DNA of 64,000 nt. Source: Rhizobium sp. ACO-34A (GTDB lineage: Bacteria > Pseudomonadota > Alphaproteobacteria > Rhizobiales > Rhizobiaceae). Under the pieces are notes generated by a model, which was not told the DNA's origin, searched no databases, and saw only the letters and a program-made list of their open reading frames with translations. The stretch is from assembly GCA_002600635.1 (NCBI GenBank), contig CP021372.1, forward strand, positions 196,001 through 260,000, given 5' to 3'. Both the position numbers and the translations under genes were made by a program. This document shows positions 17,923-26,705 of this stretch, one piece after another (position 1 is the first letter of the stretch; each line of letters starts with the position of its first letter).

Positions 17923-18160
17923 GATTCAGCTCTCCGGAATTCTATCCCAATCTAGCCGCTTGTCGCCGGAGGCGTGACCGGAGTTTCGTCGCTTCCGGCA
18001 TTTCATTCTGTGGTTGTCCATGACGGCAAACTATTATGCTTCAAAGACGAATTCCCTCGGCGATGGACAGCAAGGGGGGATGTGCTAAGTTTCCGGCATG
18101 CCGATTGCAGCATTTTATGCTGCCTTTGCCGATCCCTCGTACGAACATGGCAGACGCAAC

Positions 18161-18637
18161 ATGAAACTGGACCGTATCGACATCAAGATCCTCTACGAGC
18201 TTCAGAAGAACGGCCGCATCACCAATGTCGAGCTGGCGGAACTGGTCAATCTCTCGCCCAGCCCCTGCCTGATGCGGGTGAAGAAGCTGCAGGCCGAGGG
18301 CTATATCGACGGTTATTCGGCGCAGATCAATGTCGGCAAGCTCGGGCAGACCCTGACAGTCTTCACCGAAGTTACCCTCAAGAACCACCGGCAGATCGAT
18401 TTCGCCCGCTTCCTGGCCGCCGTCGAGAAGGTGGACCAGGTGATCGAATGCCATCTGGTCTCGGGCGGCTACGACTATCTCCTGAAATTCGTCACCGCCG
18501 GCATCGGCGAATACCAGACGATCATGGAACGCCTGACCGACATGGACATCGGCATCGACAAGTATTTCTCCTTCGTCGTGCTGAAGTCCCCGATCGTCAA
18601 GGCGCACATGCCGCTGACCAGCCTGTTTCCGCTTTGA
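18161..18637 (+). CDS. Lrp/AsnC family transcriptional regulator
   Basis: 158 aa. MKLDRIDIKILYELQKNGRITNVELAELVNLSPSPCLMRVKKLQ is the classic Lrp helix-turn-helix, and residues of about 70-150 form the RAM ligand-binding domain (VIECHLVSGGYDYLLKFVTAGIGEYQTIMERL). The start at 18161 is chosen because it begins the canonical N-terminus; the frame extends upstream to 18098 but without family similarity. It faces away from the oxidase at 16597-17922 across 238 bases, so it is probably that gene's specific regulator, responding to its substrate. Confidence 0.9.
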   Translation: MKLDRIDIKILYELQKNGRITNVELAELVNLSPSPCLMRVKKLQAEGYIDGYSAQINVGKLGQTLTVFTEVTLKNHRQIDFARFLAAVEKVDQVIECHLVSGGYDYLLKFVTAGIGEYQTIMERLTDMDIGIDKYFSFVVLKSPIVKAHMPLTSLFPL

Positions 18638-18965
18638 GGGGGAGGTTATTCAGTTGTCGCAGCCTGAGCGAAATGACGTGCTGAGGGCGCTTGCAGTCCT
18701 TAGAGTTTGTCAGGGAAAAGTGGATACCGGTTTTCCCGAAAAGACAAACGAAAACAAAAGAATTTAGAGTGTGTCAGGTTCAGTATGAACCTGACACACT
18801 CTAGCAGATACAGGATCTCGATTTTCTAACGACTGCTTTGCGCGCCCGTACCAGACGTTCGGGACTAAGGTTGCCTACCCAAAAACTGCTGTCGGCTTTT
18901 CTGGACTGGGCTCCAATCTTGCCAATCTAGTCGTTCGAAATCTAAGCAGCAGGTCGCTTACCGTC
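18638..18965. other. Intergenic region with a palindromic repeat, no gene seen
   Basis: The 328 bases between the Lrp gene and the convergent PreA-like gene hold one copy of the interspersed repeat (18701-18803). The remainder has no convincing reading frame, tRNA or promoter. Confidence 0.6.
18701..18803. repeat. Interspersed two-stem palindromic repeat, copy A
   Basis: About 103 bases with two potential stems. The first is GTTTGTC with GACAAAC, enclosing a GGGAAAAG...CTTTTCCC-like inner part. The second is a perfect hairpin with 18-base arms (18765-18782 and 18786-18803) and loop GTA. The core AAAAGTGG...ACCGGTTTT and the AAAACAAA stretch are shared with copies at 23867 and 43155. It resembles the short intergenic mosaic repeats of Rhizobiaceae. 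Confidence 0.8.
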
Positions 18966-20072
18966 TTAGGCCATGTCAGCCAATCGCTCGTAACCCCCAT
19001 TATATGCTTCGCTCTTCCGGCGGATCCGGGAGTGTTCAACGATCCTTTCGCGCGCGATCCCGCGGAACTCTTCGATCGAAGAGTATCCTTTGCGCTCCAG
19101 GTAATCGAGAAGATCGCTGGTCAGTTCCTGGATTAGATTGGTGCCGATGCCTCCGCTACCCTTATCTTCCATCGCGGCTGTGCAGACCTGCAGATTCCCT
19201 GCGCCATGCACGATGAAGTTGAAGGCTTCGCGAAAGCTCTTTATCCCACCGATGCCTGAAATCGCCTTGTCCGGGAAGGCGCGGGAGATGTCCGAAACGC
19301 GTTGCAAGGCCTGGTGCAAGATCGCCAGCCCTCCCAGGCCGCCGGACGTGACCAGACCGTCTACCTCGACTTCAAACTTCAGAGTCTCCGGGTCCATCAG
19401 CGGCAGGGACGGGAAGGTATTGCACAGCGAGATCGAGGCGGCGCCCGCATCATAGGCCGCCCGGGCTCCGTCGACGAGCGAGGAGGACGAGGGCGTCAGC
19501 TTCACCCAGATGGGCACGCTGACCGCTTCGGTCACGGCCTTGAGGATCGACCGGATAATGGTCTCGTCATTAGCGATATGCGCGCCCATGTCCTTACGGT
19601 CCATGTGAGGGCAGGACATGTTCAGTTCGATCGCATCGCATCCGGCGTTGACGACGGCCCGCGCCAGCCTGCGCCAGTTGTCCATCTCTGCTTCGGTCCC
19701 GGCGCCGGCCATGATCGAGCCAATGAGCATGCGGTCCGGATAGGTGGTCTTGATCTCCTCTAGGTCGGGAAGCCACAGATCAAGCGGCTGGTCCGAGATC
19801 AGTTCCCAGTTCCAGGAAGAGTGGGAAACCGTGTCAGGTCGCTTGTAGCGCGAGACATAGGGCTTCGTTTCGCTGGCGCGCTGATAGATCGTTTTCGGAC
19901 CGGCGACGTTCTCCACGGGGTGCAGGCCGATTGTCTTGGTCACGACACCGCCCCAGCCAGCCTCGAATGCTTTCATGATTTTGGTTTTGCTTTCCGTCGG
20001 TGGCGCCGATGCCAGGACGAAGGGATTCACGAACGGAAGGCCAGTAAAAGTTGTAGCGAGATTGGATGTCAT
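18966..20072 (-). CDS. PreA-like dihydropyrimidine/dihydroorotate dehydrogenase-family flavoprotein
   Basis: 368 aa FMN TIM-barrel. It opens like the PreA subunit of NAD-dependent dihydropyrimidine dehydrogenase: LATTFTGLPFVNPFVLASAPPTES, AFEAGWGGVVTKTI, and the active-site region IELNMSCPHMDRKDMGAHI, then VKLTPSSSS and a phosphate-binding SGIGGIKSFREAFNFIVHGAGNLQVCTAAM. It stops after RSEAYNGGYERLADMA-like residues with no cysteine clusters, so the C-terminal 4Fe-4S domain of typical PreA is absent and no PreT partner lies nearby. It may reduce a pyrimidine-like ring with a different electron donor. Confidence 0.8.
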   Translation of the reverse strand: MTSNLATTFTGLPFVNPFVLASAPPTESKTKIMKAFEAGWGGVVTKTIGLHPVENVAGPKTIYQRASETKPYVSRYKRPDTVSHSSWNWELISDQPLDLWLPDLEEIKTTYPDRMLIGSIMAGAGTEAEMDNWRRLARAVVNAGCDAIELNMSCPHMDRKDMGAHIANDETIIRSILKAVTEAVSVPIWVKLTPSSSSLVDGARAAYDAGAASISLCNTFPSLPLMDPETLKFEVEVDGLVTSGGLGGLAILHQALQRVSDISRAFPDKAISGIGGIKSFREAFNFIVHGAGNLQVCTAAMEDKGSGGIGTNLIQELTSDLLDYLERKGYSSIEEFRGIARERIVEHSRIRRKSEAYNGGYERLADMA

Positions 20073-20394
20073 GGCTCACTCCAGGGTTCCAACAGGCAGG
20101 ACCACCAATTTTTACCAACAAGTCAATAGTTTTCTCACCGCCCCCGGGCCGGCCTGCGCGTTTACGAAACGTATCGTCCACCGCCTGTTCGGAACGGATG
20201 ACCAATCGAAACCAAGAACACTACTTCGCTCTAACGGCTGCTTTAGTTTGTCCTGTATCGAAAGCTGCCCGGTTGCTGTCGGCTCCATTTTGGGCCAATT
20301 ACGTCCTCCTCGCCAACATCAGAATTCGCGCGATGCAGACGACGTCGCGCTATCCCCTGCGGACGTACAGCCCCCGCCCCGTACCGAAGCCCCC
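20073..20394. other. Intergenic region upstream of the PreA-like gene, no gene seen
   Basis: 322 bases between the PreA-like start and the end of the dipeptide-type ATPase gene, both on the minus strand. It should contain the PreA promoter (TTGACT occurs near 20123 on the minus strand) and the end of the transporter transcript. I see no strong hairpin and no credible small gene. Confidence 0.5.
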
Positions 20395-22050
20395 CTACTT
20401 CCGGCAGTAGGAGCGGACCAGTTCCGGGTCCTGCTGGAGGCCGTCGAGCCAGGTGGGGTCGAGTTTCGGAACGGAGGAGAACAGCAGTTGTGAATAGGGG
20501 TGCTGCGGGGCCTTCAGCGCCGCCGGGGTGATCTGTTCGACTTTCTTGCCGCCATACATCACCACGATCTCGTCGCAGATCGCCTCGACCACCGAAAGGT
20601 CGTGGCTGATGAAGACGTAGGAGAGGCCGAGTTCGCGCTGGAGTTCCTTCAGGAGTTCGATGACGGCTGCGGCAACCACGGTGTCGAGGGCGGAAGTTAT
20701 TTCGTCGCAGAGGATCAGCTTGGGTTCGGCCGCCAGCGCCCGGGCGAAGTTGACGCGCTGCTTCTGGCCGCCGGAGAGTTCGGCGGGGTGGCGATGGCGC
20801 ACCGAGCGGGGCAGGTGCACCATGTCGAGAAGCTGGTCGATGCGGGCATCGCGGGTTTTGCCCTTCATGCCATGATAGAAGGCAAGCGGACGCCCGAGGA
20901 TTTCCTCGATGGGTTTGGCCGGATTGAGCGCCGTATCGGCATACTGGAAGACGATCTGCATCTCGCGAAGCTGGTCGCGCGTGCGTTCGCGGGCGCTTTT
21001 TCCCAGTTCGCGCCCGTCGAAGACGATGTTGCCAGCCGAAGCGGGAAGGATGCCGGCGATGGCGCGGGCCAGCGTGGACTTGCCGCAGCCGGATTCGCCG
21101 ATGATGCCGAGGTTGCGGCCCTTCTCCACCTTGAGACTGACGGACTGTACGGCACGCATCAGCGGCAGGCCGTCCGACTGGAGCGGACCATAGCCGGCGA
21201 TCAGCTCCTCGATGTCGAGCAGCGACCGGCTTTCCTCCGCCACCACCGTGTCAGCGGCGCGGGGCCGGGGTTCGAAGGCGGCCAGCAGTTCGCGGGTATA
21301 GGGATGTTTGGCATCGGCGAGGATGTCGGCGGTCGCGCCCACTTCCTGAATTTCTCCGCCCCGGAGCACGACGATGCGGTCGGCGATCTGGGCGACGACG
21401 GCGAGGTCATGGGACACATAGACGCCGGCGATCCTGTCCTTGCGCATGACGGACTTGAAGGCGCGCAGCACCTCGATCTGGGTGGTGACGTCGAGTGCCG
21501 TGGTCGGTTCGTCGAAGATCACCAGTTTGGGTCCGCCGATCAAGGCCATGGCCGCGGCGAGGCGCTGCAACTGGCCGCCGGAGACCTGATGTGGGTAGCG
21601 ATTGCCGATGGTCTCGGGGTTGGGCAGGGACAGGGCGCGGAAGAGTTCGACTGCACGCTTTCGGGCTTCTTCCGGCGGCATCAGCTGGTGAATGCGGGTG
21701 ACCTCGATCACCTGTTCCATGATGGTCGCGGCCGGATTGAAGGCTGCCGCCGCACTCTGCGGCACATAGGCGACCTCGGTGCCGCGGATTGCGGCGCGTT
21801 CGCGCTCGGACAGCGTCACCATGTCCTTGCCGTCTACGGAAACGCTGCCGCCGGAAATGCGGCAGCCGGTGCGGGCATGCCCCATCAGCGTCAGCGCGAT
21901 CGTGGTCTTGCCGGACCCGCTCTCGCCGATCAGGGCGACGATCTCGCCTTCGGCGATATCGATGCTGACGCCCTTGATGATCTCGACCCGGCGGCCGGAA
22001 TCTGTGGTCGCCTCGACCTTCAGGTCACGGATTTCGACGAGGTTGGCCAT
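20395..22050 (-). CDS. Dipeptide/nickel-type ABC transporter, fused double ATP-binding protein
   Basis: 551 aa carrying two complete ATPase domains, equivalent to DppD and DppF fused. Domain one has GESGSGKTT, VSGGQLQR and LVIFDEPTTALD. Domain two has GESGCGKST, LSGGQKQR and LILCDEITSALD. The second domain's DEITSALD is a frequent variant. The second of two adjacent ATGs (22050) is preferred because an AGGAG lies six bases before it; the first overlaps the permease stop. It energises the permeases at 22050-23854 for uptake of peptides, opine-like or other amine compounds. Confidence 0.92.
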   Translation of the reverse strand: MANLVEIRDLKVEATTDSGRRVEIIKGVSIDIAEGEIVALIGESGSGKTTIALTLMGHARTGCRISGGSVSVDGKDMVTLSERERAAIRGTEVAYVPQSAAAAFNPAATIMEQVIEVTRIHQLMPPEEARKRAVELFRALSLPNPETIGNRYPHQVSGGQLQRLAAAMALIGGPKLVIFDEPTTALDVTTQIEVLRAFKSVMRKDRIAGVYVSHDLAVVAQIADRIVVLRGGEIQEVGATADILADAKHPYTRELLAAFEPRPRAADTVVAEESRSLLDIEELIAGYGPLQSDGLPLMRAVQSVSLKVEKGRNLGIIGESGCGKSTLARAIAGILPASAGNIVFDGRELGKSARERTRDQLREMQIVFQYADTALNPAKPIEEILGRPLAFYHGMKGKTRDARIDQLLDMVHLPRSVRHRHPAELSGGQKQRVNFARALAAEPKLILCDEITSALDTVVAAAVIELLKELQRELGLSYVFISHDLSVVEAICDEIVVMYGGKKVEQITPAALKAPQHPYSQLLFSSVPKLDPTWLDGLQQDPELVRSYCRK

Positions 22051-22907
22051 CATGCGCTCCTGTCTCGGATCTTCTTGGGCAGGTTGTCGATCAGCAGGTT
22101 GACGCTGATGGTGAGGCTGGCGATGGCCAGCGACGGGAAGATGACTGCCGGCGCGCCGAAGGGCAGGCCGCCGATGTTTTCCCGCACCAGCGCCCCCCAG
22201 TCGGCATAGGGCGGCTGGACGCCGAGGCCGAGGAAGGACAGGCCGGAGAGCAGCAGCACGATGAAGACGAAGCGGATGCCGAGATCGGCCAGAACCGGGC
22301 CGATAATGTTGGGCAGGATCTCCGAGCCGATCAGGTAGAAGATGCTTTCGCCGCGAATGCGGGCGACGGTGACGAAATCCATGGCGTTGACGTTGACCGC
22401 CAGCGCCCGGGCAAAGCGGTATGCGCCGGGAATATAGATGACCGACAGCGTCATGATGAGCACGGGGATGGACGAGCCGACGGCGGCGACCACCACAAGG
22501 CCGAAGAGCTTGCTCGGAATGGAATTCAAGGCATCGAGGAGACGGCTGAGCACGGTATCGAGCCAGCCGCCGGCAACTGCGGCGATCATGCCCAGCACCA
22601 CCCCGGTGAAACAGGAAATGGCGACGGCAGCGAGCGAGATGCCGACGGTGTAGCGTGCGCCCATCAGGATGCGGGAGAACATGTCGCGGCCGAGATAATC
22701 GGAGCCTAGCCAGAGTTCAGAACTCATCGGGCCGAAATAGTCGTAGTCAACGATCTCGCCGACGGGATGGGGAATGAGCAGGGGCGCGAGGATCGCGATT
22801 GCCGCCCAGAGCGCGATGATCGAGAGACCGATGATGCCGACGAGGTTGAAGCGGTATCCGAACCGCGAGCCGGCCGGTCGTACGGAGGTGTTCGTATTCG
22901 TGGTCAT
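22050..22907 (-). CDS. Dipeptide-type ABC transporter permease (DppC/OppC family)
   Basis: 285 aa. N-terminal cytoplasmic tail, then a first helix (GIIGLSIIALWAAIAILAPLLI), the DppC phrase LGSDYLGRDMFSRILMGARYTVGISLAAV, and the EAA loop YRFARALAVNVNAMDFVTVARIRGESIFYLIGSEILPNIIGPV. C-terminal GLSFLGLGVQPPYADWGALVRE is diagnostic of this permease class. It overlaps the upstream permease by four bases and the ATPase start by a few, so the genes are coupled. Confidence 0.92.
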   Translation of the reverse strand: MTTNTNTSVRPAGSRFGYRFNLVGIIGLSIIALWAAIAILAPLLIPHPVGEIVDYDYFGPMSSELWLGSDYLGRDMFSRILMGARYTVGISLAAVAISCFTGVVLGMIAAVAGGWLDTVLSRLLDALNSIPSKLFGLVVVAAVGSSIPVLIMTLSVIYIPGAYRFARALAVNVNAMDFVTVARIRGESIFYLIGSEILPNIIGPVLADLGIRFVFIVLLLSGLSFLGLGVQPPYADWGALVRENIGGLPFGAPAVIFPSLAIASLTISVNLLIDNLPKKIRDRSA

Positions 22908-23854
22908 CGGAGCCTCGGGTTGGAAAGGATTGCGATGATGTCGGCGGCGGTGATCAGGATCAGGTAGCCGAGGCAGAAGATCATGGCGCAGCTCTGGATG
23001 AGCGGCAGGTCGCGGGTCGCGACCGCATCGACCATCAGCTTGGCGATGCCGGGATAGTTGAAGATGGTCTCGACGATGATGACCCCGCCGAGCAGGTAGG
23101 AAAGCGACAGCGCCACCGCATTGACGATCGGGCCGAGTGCGTTGGGCAGGGCATGCTTCAAGACGATGCGCGGACGCGATGCGCCTTTGAGGAGCGCCAT
23201 CTCGACATAGGGCGTGTTCAGCGTCTCGACCACAGCGGCGCGGGCCATGCGGATCATCTGGGCCGACACGACGAAGGTCAGCGTGATGACCGGCATGGCA
23301 TAAACCCTGAGCATGTCGGAGATGGTGTGGACTTCATTGGCGAAGGAGAGCGCCGGCAGCCATTTCAGGTAGACGGCGAAGAGCAGCACGGCCGATGTCG
23401 CCACCATGAATTCCGGCACGGAGATGACCCCGATCGTCAGGATCGTCACGATGCGATCGTAGAGCGAGCCGCGCAGCATGGCGGCGGTGATGCCGAGGGT
23501 GAGCGCGATCGGAACGGAGAAGAGGGCGGTGACGCCGGCAAGCTTCATCGAGTTGACGAAACGTCCCGCGATCAGCTGCGCGACCGGCATGTCGTTGGCA
23601 TAGGAAGTGCCGAGATCGCCCTGAAGCAGGCCGAGCCCCCAGCGAATGAAGCGGAACAGCGCCGGCTCGTCGAGATGCATGGCCTTGCGCAGGCCTTCGA
23701 CCGCTTCCGGCGTGGCCGCCTGGCCGAGAAGGATGGTTGCGGTGTCGCCAGGCAGAAGGGCGGTGGCGAGAAAGACCGCGAGCGAAACGATCACCAGCGT
23801 GATCACCGCGATGAGCAACCTGCTCAGGACAAGGGATAGGACCCGGGAATTCAT
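22904..23854 (-). CDS. Dipeptide-type ABC transporter permease (DppB/OppB family)
   Basis: 316 aa. The DppB hallmarks are the N-terminal helix followed by LPGDTATILLGQAATPEAVEGLRKAMHLD, DLGTSYANDMPVAQLIAGR, the EAA loop EMALLKGASRPRIVLKHALPNALGPIVNAV, and C-terminal GGVIIVETIFNYPGIAKLMVDAV. It forms the pore with the DppC-like subunit. The binding protein is encoded upstream at 24048-25655, separated by a terminator-like hairpin and an interspersed repeat. Confidence 0.92.
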   Translation of the reverse strand: MNSRVLSLVLSRLLIAVITLVIVSLAVFLATALLPGDTATILLGQAATPEAVEGLRKAMHLDEPALFRFIRWGLGLLQGDLGTSYANDMPVAQLIAGRFVNSMKLAGVTALFSVPIALTLGITAAMLRGSLYDRIVTILTIGVISVPEFMVATSAVLLFAVYLKWLPALSFANEVHTISDMLRVYAMPVITLTFVVSAQMIRMARAAVVETLNTPYVEMALLKGASRPRIVLKHALPNALGPIVNAVALSLSYLLGGVIIVETIFNYPGIAKLMVDAVATRDLPLIQSCAMIFCLGYLILITAADIIAILSNPRLR

Positions 23855-23866
23855 GTCGGCTCTCCC

Positions 23867-23970
23867 TAGAGCATTTCCAGCAAAAGTGTGTCACGGTTTT
23901 GCGTATGGAAATACGTAAAAACAAAGAGATAGAGTGTTCTCGCGATTCGGAGAAAAGCGGGAACGCTCTA
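23867..23970. repeat. Interspersed two-stem palindromic repeat, copy B
   Basis: About 104 bases in the gap between the binding-protein and DppB-like genes. The first stem pairs ATTTCC with GGAAAT around GCAAAAGTG...GGTTTTGCG; the second hairpin (AGAGTGTTC with GAACGCTCT) is imperfect. Same order of blocks as copies A and C. Within a minus-strand operon it could affect mRNA stability. Confidence 0.8.
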
Positions 23971-24009
23971 TGGTGTTCGGCGGTTGAACTATAACGCAAA
24001 CGGGAAACG

Positions 24010-24035
24010 GACCGGGGATGAAAGTTCATCCCCGG
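24010..24035 (-). terminator. Hairpin after the binding-protein gene, inside the transporter operon
   Basis: ACCGGGGATGAA (24010-24021) pairs perfectly with TTCATCCCCGGT (24024-24035) around two bases. On the minus strand it is followed by CCGTTTCCCGTTTG, a modest T-rich tail. A partial terminator here would keep binding protein in excess over permease, as is common. Confidence 0.65.
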
Positions 24036-24047
24036 TCGGCGTTTTCG

Positions 24048-25655
24048 TCAGGCTTCGAGCCAGACATATTCCGCGAAGGCGTAACCCATCATGCCGCCGA
24101 GCGGATTGGCTTCGAGGCCCTTGAGCTTGCCGCTGGTCGCATCGACGTTGGAGATGTAGGCCGGGATGATCGTGCCGGCTTCCTCGGCGACCATGACCTG
24201 CATGGCGTTGTAGATCTCCTTGCGCTTGGCCTGGTCGAGCGAGCCACGGGCCTCGATCAGCATCTTGTCGAACTTCTCCGACTTGTACTGGCTTTCGTTC
24301 CACGGAGCTTCCGAGGTGTAGAGCAGCGAGAACAGGATGTCCGGGGTCGGGCGCGGGTTGATGTTGCCGAAGTGGATCGGCGCCTTGAGCCAGTAGTTGT
24401 CCCAGTAGCCGTCGGAGGGAACGCGCTGCACGTCGAGCTTCATGCCGATGTCCGCGCCGGCGGCCTGGATGATCATCGCCATGTCGATCGAGGAAGTTGC
24501 TGCTTCCGAAGCGATGACCGGGATGGACTGGCCGAGCACGCCTGCCTTCTGGAACAACGCCTTTGCCTTGTCGGGGTCGAAGGTCTTCGGCTTCAGGTCG
24601 GCATTGTGGTAGAAGTTGGCGGGCGAGACCGGCTGGTCGTTGCCGACTTCACCGAGGCCGCGCAGCGCCGACTTGACGATCTGCTCGCGGTTGACGAGGT
24701 ACTTCATGCCTTCGATGAAGTCCTTCTTGTCGCCCGGCGCCATGTCCATGCGAATGTTGAGGTTGGTATAGTTGCCGGAGGTGGTCTTCGAAAGGATGAA
24801 GCCGTCCTGGCTCTCGATCAGGCGCATCGAGCGGGGGTTGATCGAGGCGGCGAGATGGATGTCGCCCGACAGCAGCGCGTTGACGCGGGCGTTGTCGTCG
24901 CTGATGGCGAAGAACTCGAAGGAGTCGACGTTCGGGCCGCCCTTCCAGTAGTTCTTGTTCTTGACGCCGACCGAGCGCACGCCCGGCTCGAACACTTCGC
25001 GCACGAAGGCGCCTGTGCCGTTGGCCTTGGAGAAGTCGGTGGTGCCGTCGGCCACGATCATGAAGTGGTGCATGGCAAGGATGGTCGGCAGGTCGGCATT
25101 CGGATTGGCGAGTTCGATCTCGACGGTTTCCTTGTCGACGGCCTTGAAGCCGGTCATCTGGGCGGCGATCTTGGCGACCTTGGAGCCGACGCCCGGATCG
25201 AGGTGACGCTTGAGCGAGAACACAACGTCGTCTGCGGTCAGCGGCTTGCCGTCGTGGAAGGTGACGCCCTTGCGCAGCTTCACGGTCCAGGTCTTGGCAT
25301 CCTTGGATTCGATCGTTTCAGCCAGCTCCATCTGCGGCGTGCCGGAAACGTCGAGGAAGGTCAGACGGTTGTAGAACGAGCAGCAACGGACATAATCGGT
25401 CGACAGCGAGGCCTTGGCCGGGTCGAGCGTATCGGCGGTGGAGGAGGACCAGCCGGCAGCCTTCAGCGCGCCGCCGGAAACCGGCGTTGCTGCAACGGCA
25501 TTGGTGGCGCGGCCGAGGATCATGCCGCCAGCCGACATGGCGACGCCGCCGGCCAGCATCAACTGCAGCAGTTCGCGGCGCGTGGCGCCCCGACGGATGG
25601 CGTTCTCGACCATCGCATCGTCGGACTTCGTCCAGTTCGTAATCTTGTCGCTCAT
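24048..25655 (-). CDS. Dipeptide-type ABC transporter substrate-binding protein (DppA/OppA family)
   Basis: 535 aa periplasmic protein (SBP_bac_5). The N-terminus has ATRRELLQLMLAGGVAMSAGG, a Tat-like twin-arginine leader preceded by an unusual 24-residue cytoplasmic-looking stretch. Family marks are TLDPAKASLSTDYVRCCSFYNRLTF, the WTVKLRKGVTFHDGKPLTADDVVFSLKRH motif, and FVREVFEPGVRSVGVKNKNYWKGG. It sits upstream of the permeases and downstream of a HAD-hydrolase gene in the same direction. An AAGGGGA ribosome site precedes the ATG. The ligand is unknown. Confidence 0.92.
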   Translation of the reverse strand: MSDKITNWTKSDDAMVENAIRRGATRRELLQLMLAGGVAMSAGGMILGRATNAVAATPVSGGALKAAGWSSSTADTLDPAKASLSTDYVRCCSFYNRLTFLDVSGTPQMELAETIESKDAKTWTVKLRKGVTFHDGKPLTADDVVFSLKRHLDPGVGSKVAKIAAQMTGFKAVDKETVEIELANPNADLPTILAMHHFMIVADGTTDFSKANGTGAFVREVFEPGVRSVGVKNKNYWKGGPNVDSFEFFAISDDNARVNALLSGDIHLAASINPRSMRLIESQDGFILSKTTSGNYTNLNIRMDMAPGDKKDFIEGMKYLVNREQIVKSALRGLGEVGNDQPVSPANFYHNADLKPKTFDPDKAKALFQKAGVLGQSIPVIASEAATSSIDMAMIIQAAGADIGMKLDVQRVPSDGYWDNYWLKAPIHFGNINPRPTPDILFSLLYTSEAPWNESQYKSEKFDKMLIEARGSLDQAKRKEIYNAMQVMVAEEAGTIIPAYISNVDATSGKLKGLEANPLGGMMGYAFAEYVWLEA

Positions 25656-25727
25656 GTCATTCCCCTTTTTCGTTTGGTTTTGCAGAGCGGCCGGCCGTTC
25701 GGCCGGGTCCGCTCCGAAGGCTGAAGT

Positions 25728-26447
25728 TCAGGCGCTTGCTTCTTTCACGGCGTCGGCAAGGCCGGCCATGGAGGTGAAGTGGTAGTCCGGCTTGGTAAAC
25801 TCGGCGGGCTCGATGGTGCCGCCATATCCCTTCTGGGCGTGGCGACGCTCGATCCAGCAATTGGTCATGCCGAGCTTCCGGGAAATGCCGATATCGTGGT
25901 ACTGGCTCTGGGCAACATGCAGGATGTCGTCCTTGCTGTTGCCTTCGGTGGCAACGAAGTCGAAGACCTTCTGGAAGAAGGCCGGATCCGGCTTTTCGGT
26001 GCCGGTATCGTCGGCGGTGAAGGCGGCATGGAAGGGATTGCCGAGTTCCTTCGAAAAATATTCGAACGCCCAGCGCCGCGCATTGGTCATGGCGATGAGC
26101 TTGTGGGTCCTGGCGAGGCTGGCAAGCGCTTCGGCGCTATCGGGAAAGCCCTTCCAGTTCTTTGCGGAATCGCGCAGCTGCTCTCCGTATTTCTGTTCGG
26201 CGGGAAGACCGAGCTTCGGCGCGATCGACAGATAAACGCGCACGAGATCATCCGGAAAGAGATCGGCGTCATCCGAATAACGCGCCGCCCGGTAGAGCGA
26301 GAGGGCTTCCTCTCCATCCACCGAAACACCAGCTTCGGCAGCGATCGCCGCCAGGCAATCCTTGATGCCGCCCTCGAAGTCGATGAGCGTGCCGACCACG
26401 TCGAAAGTCATGTATTTGAATTGCGAAAGGCTCTTTGCCACGGTCAC
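25728..26447 (-). CDS. Haloacid dehalogenase type II-like HAD hydrolase
   Basis: 239 aa. Motif I is YMTFDVVGTLIDF with the nucleophile Asp, motif II is MTNARRW, the motif III lysine lies in GTEKPDPAFFQ, and motif IV is HVAQSQYHDIGISRKLG. The usual second acidic residue of phosphatases is replaced, as in haloacid dehalogenases (family DxYGT/DxVGT). GTG at 26447 is the assigned start; its ribosome site is weak and a start nearer the FDVVGT motif is possible. A second HAD of the same class is encoded at 29253-29921, also near an amine oxidase. The substrate is not known and dehalogenation is not implied. Confidence 0.85.
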   Translation of the reverse strand: MTVAKSLSQFKYMTFDVVGTLIDFEGGIKDCLAAIAAEAGVSVDGEEALSLYRAARYSDDADLFPDDLVRVYLSIAPKLGLPAEQKYGEQLRDSAKNWKGFPDSAEALASLARTHKLIAMTNARRWAFEYFSKELGNPFHAAFTADDTGTEKPDPAFFQKVFDFVATEGNSKDDILHVAQSQYHDIGISRKLGMTNCWIERRHAQKGYGGTIEPAEFTKPDYHFTSMAGLADAVKEASA

Positions 26448-26460
26448 GTTCCCAGTTCAG

Positions 26461-26479
26461 CACGCCTTTGACAGGCGTG
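26461..26479. promoter_or_regulatory. Inverted repeat just upstream of the HAD gene
   Basis: CACGCCT, five bases, AGGCGTG at 26461-26479, only 13 bases before the minus-strand start at 26447. It may be a leader hairpin or an operator covering the ribosome site. Confidence 0.4.
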
Positions 26480-26705
26480 GCGCAGAAGAAAATTCTGTTC
26501 GATGCGATGGCGGCGAAACCGCCGTTTAGGCCGGAAAGTCCCTCTTTTCTTGGGTTTTGTTACCCTTTCCGACCACCTCAGTTTGGCAAATGTGGCGCGC
26601 CGGATACTCCGAAAAGGAGTGGCAAGGCGGCACAAAATTCCGAATATGACAGCTCCGCGATATTTCGGGGGTTCGCGGAACCGTCTGCTTTCGCCTTGAG
26701 TCCGC

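Noticed and set aside
20500..22209. 569-codon open frame on the plus strand
   Set aside because: Antisense to the double ATPase gene; no features of its own.
24018..25724. 568-codon open frame on the plus strand
   Set aside because: Antisense to the dipeptide-type binding-protein gene, no domain signature.
26656..26680. Short CCGCGA...TCGCGG dyad after the aminotransferase gene
   Set aside because: Six-base arms with no T tract; too weak to call a terminator.
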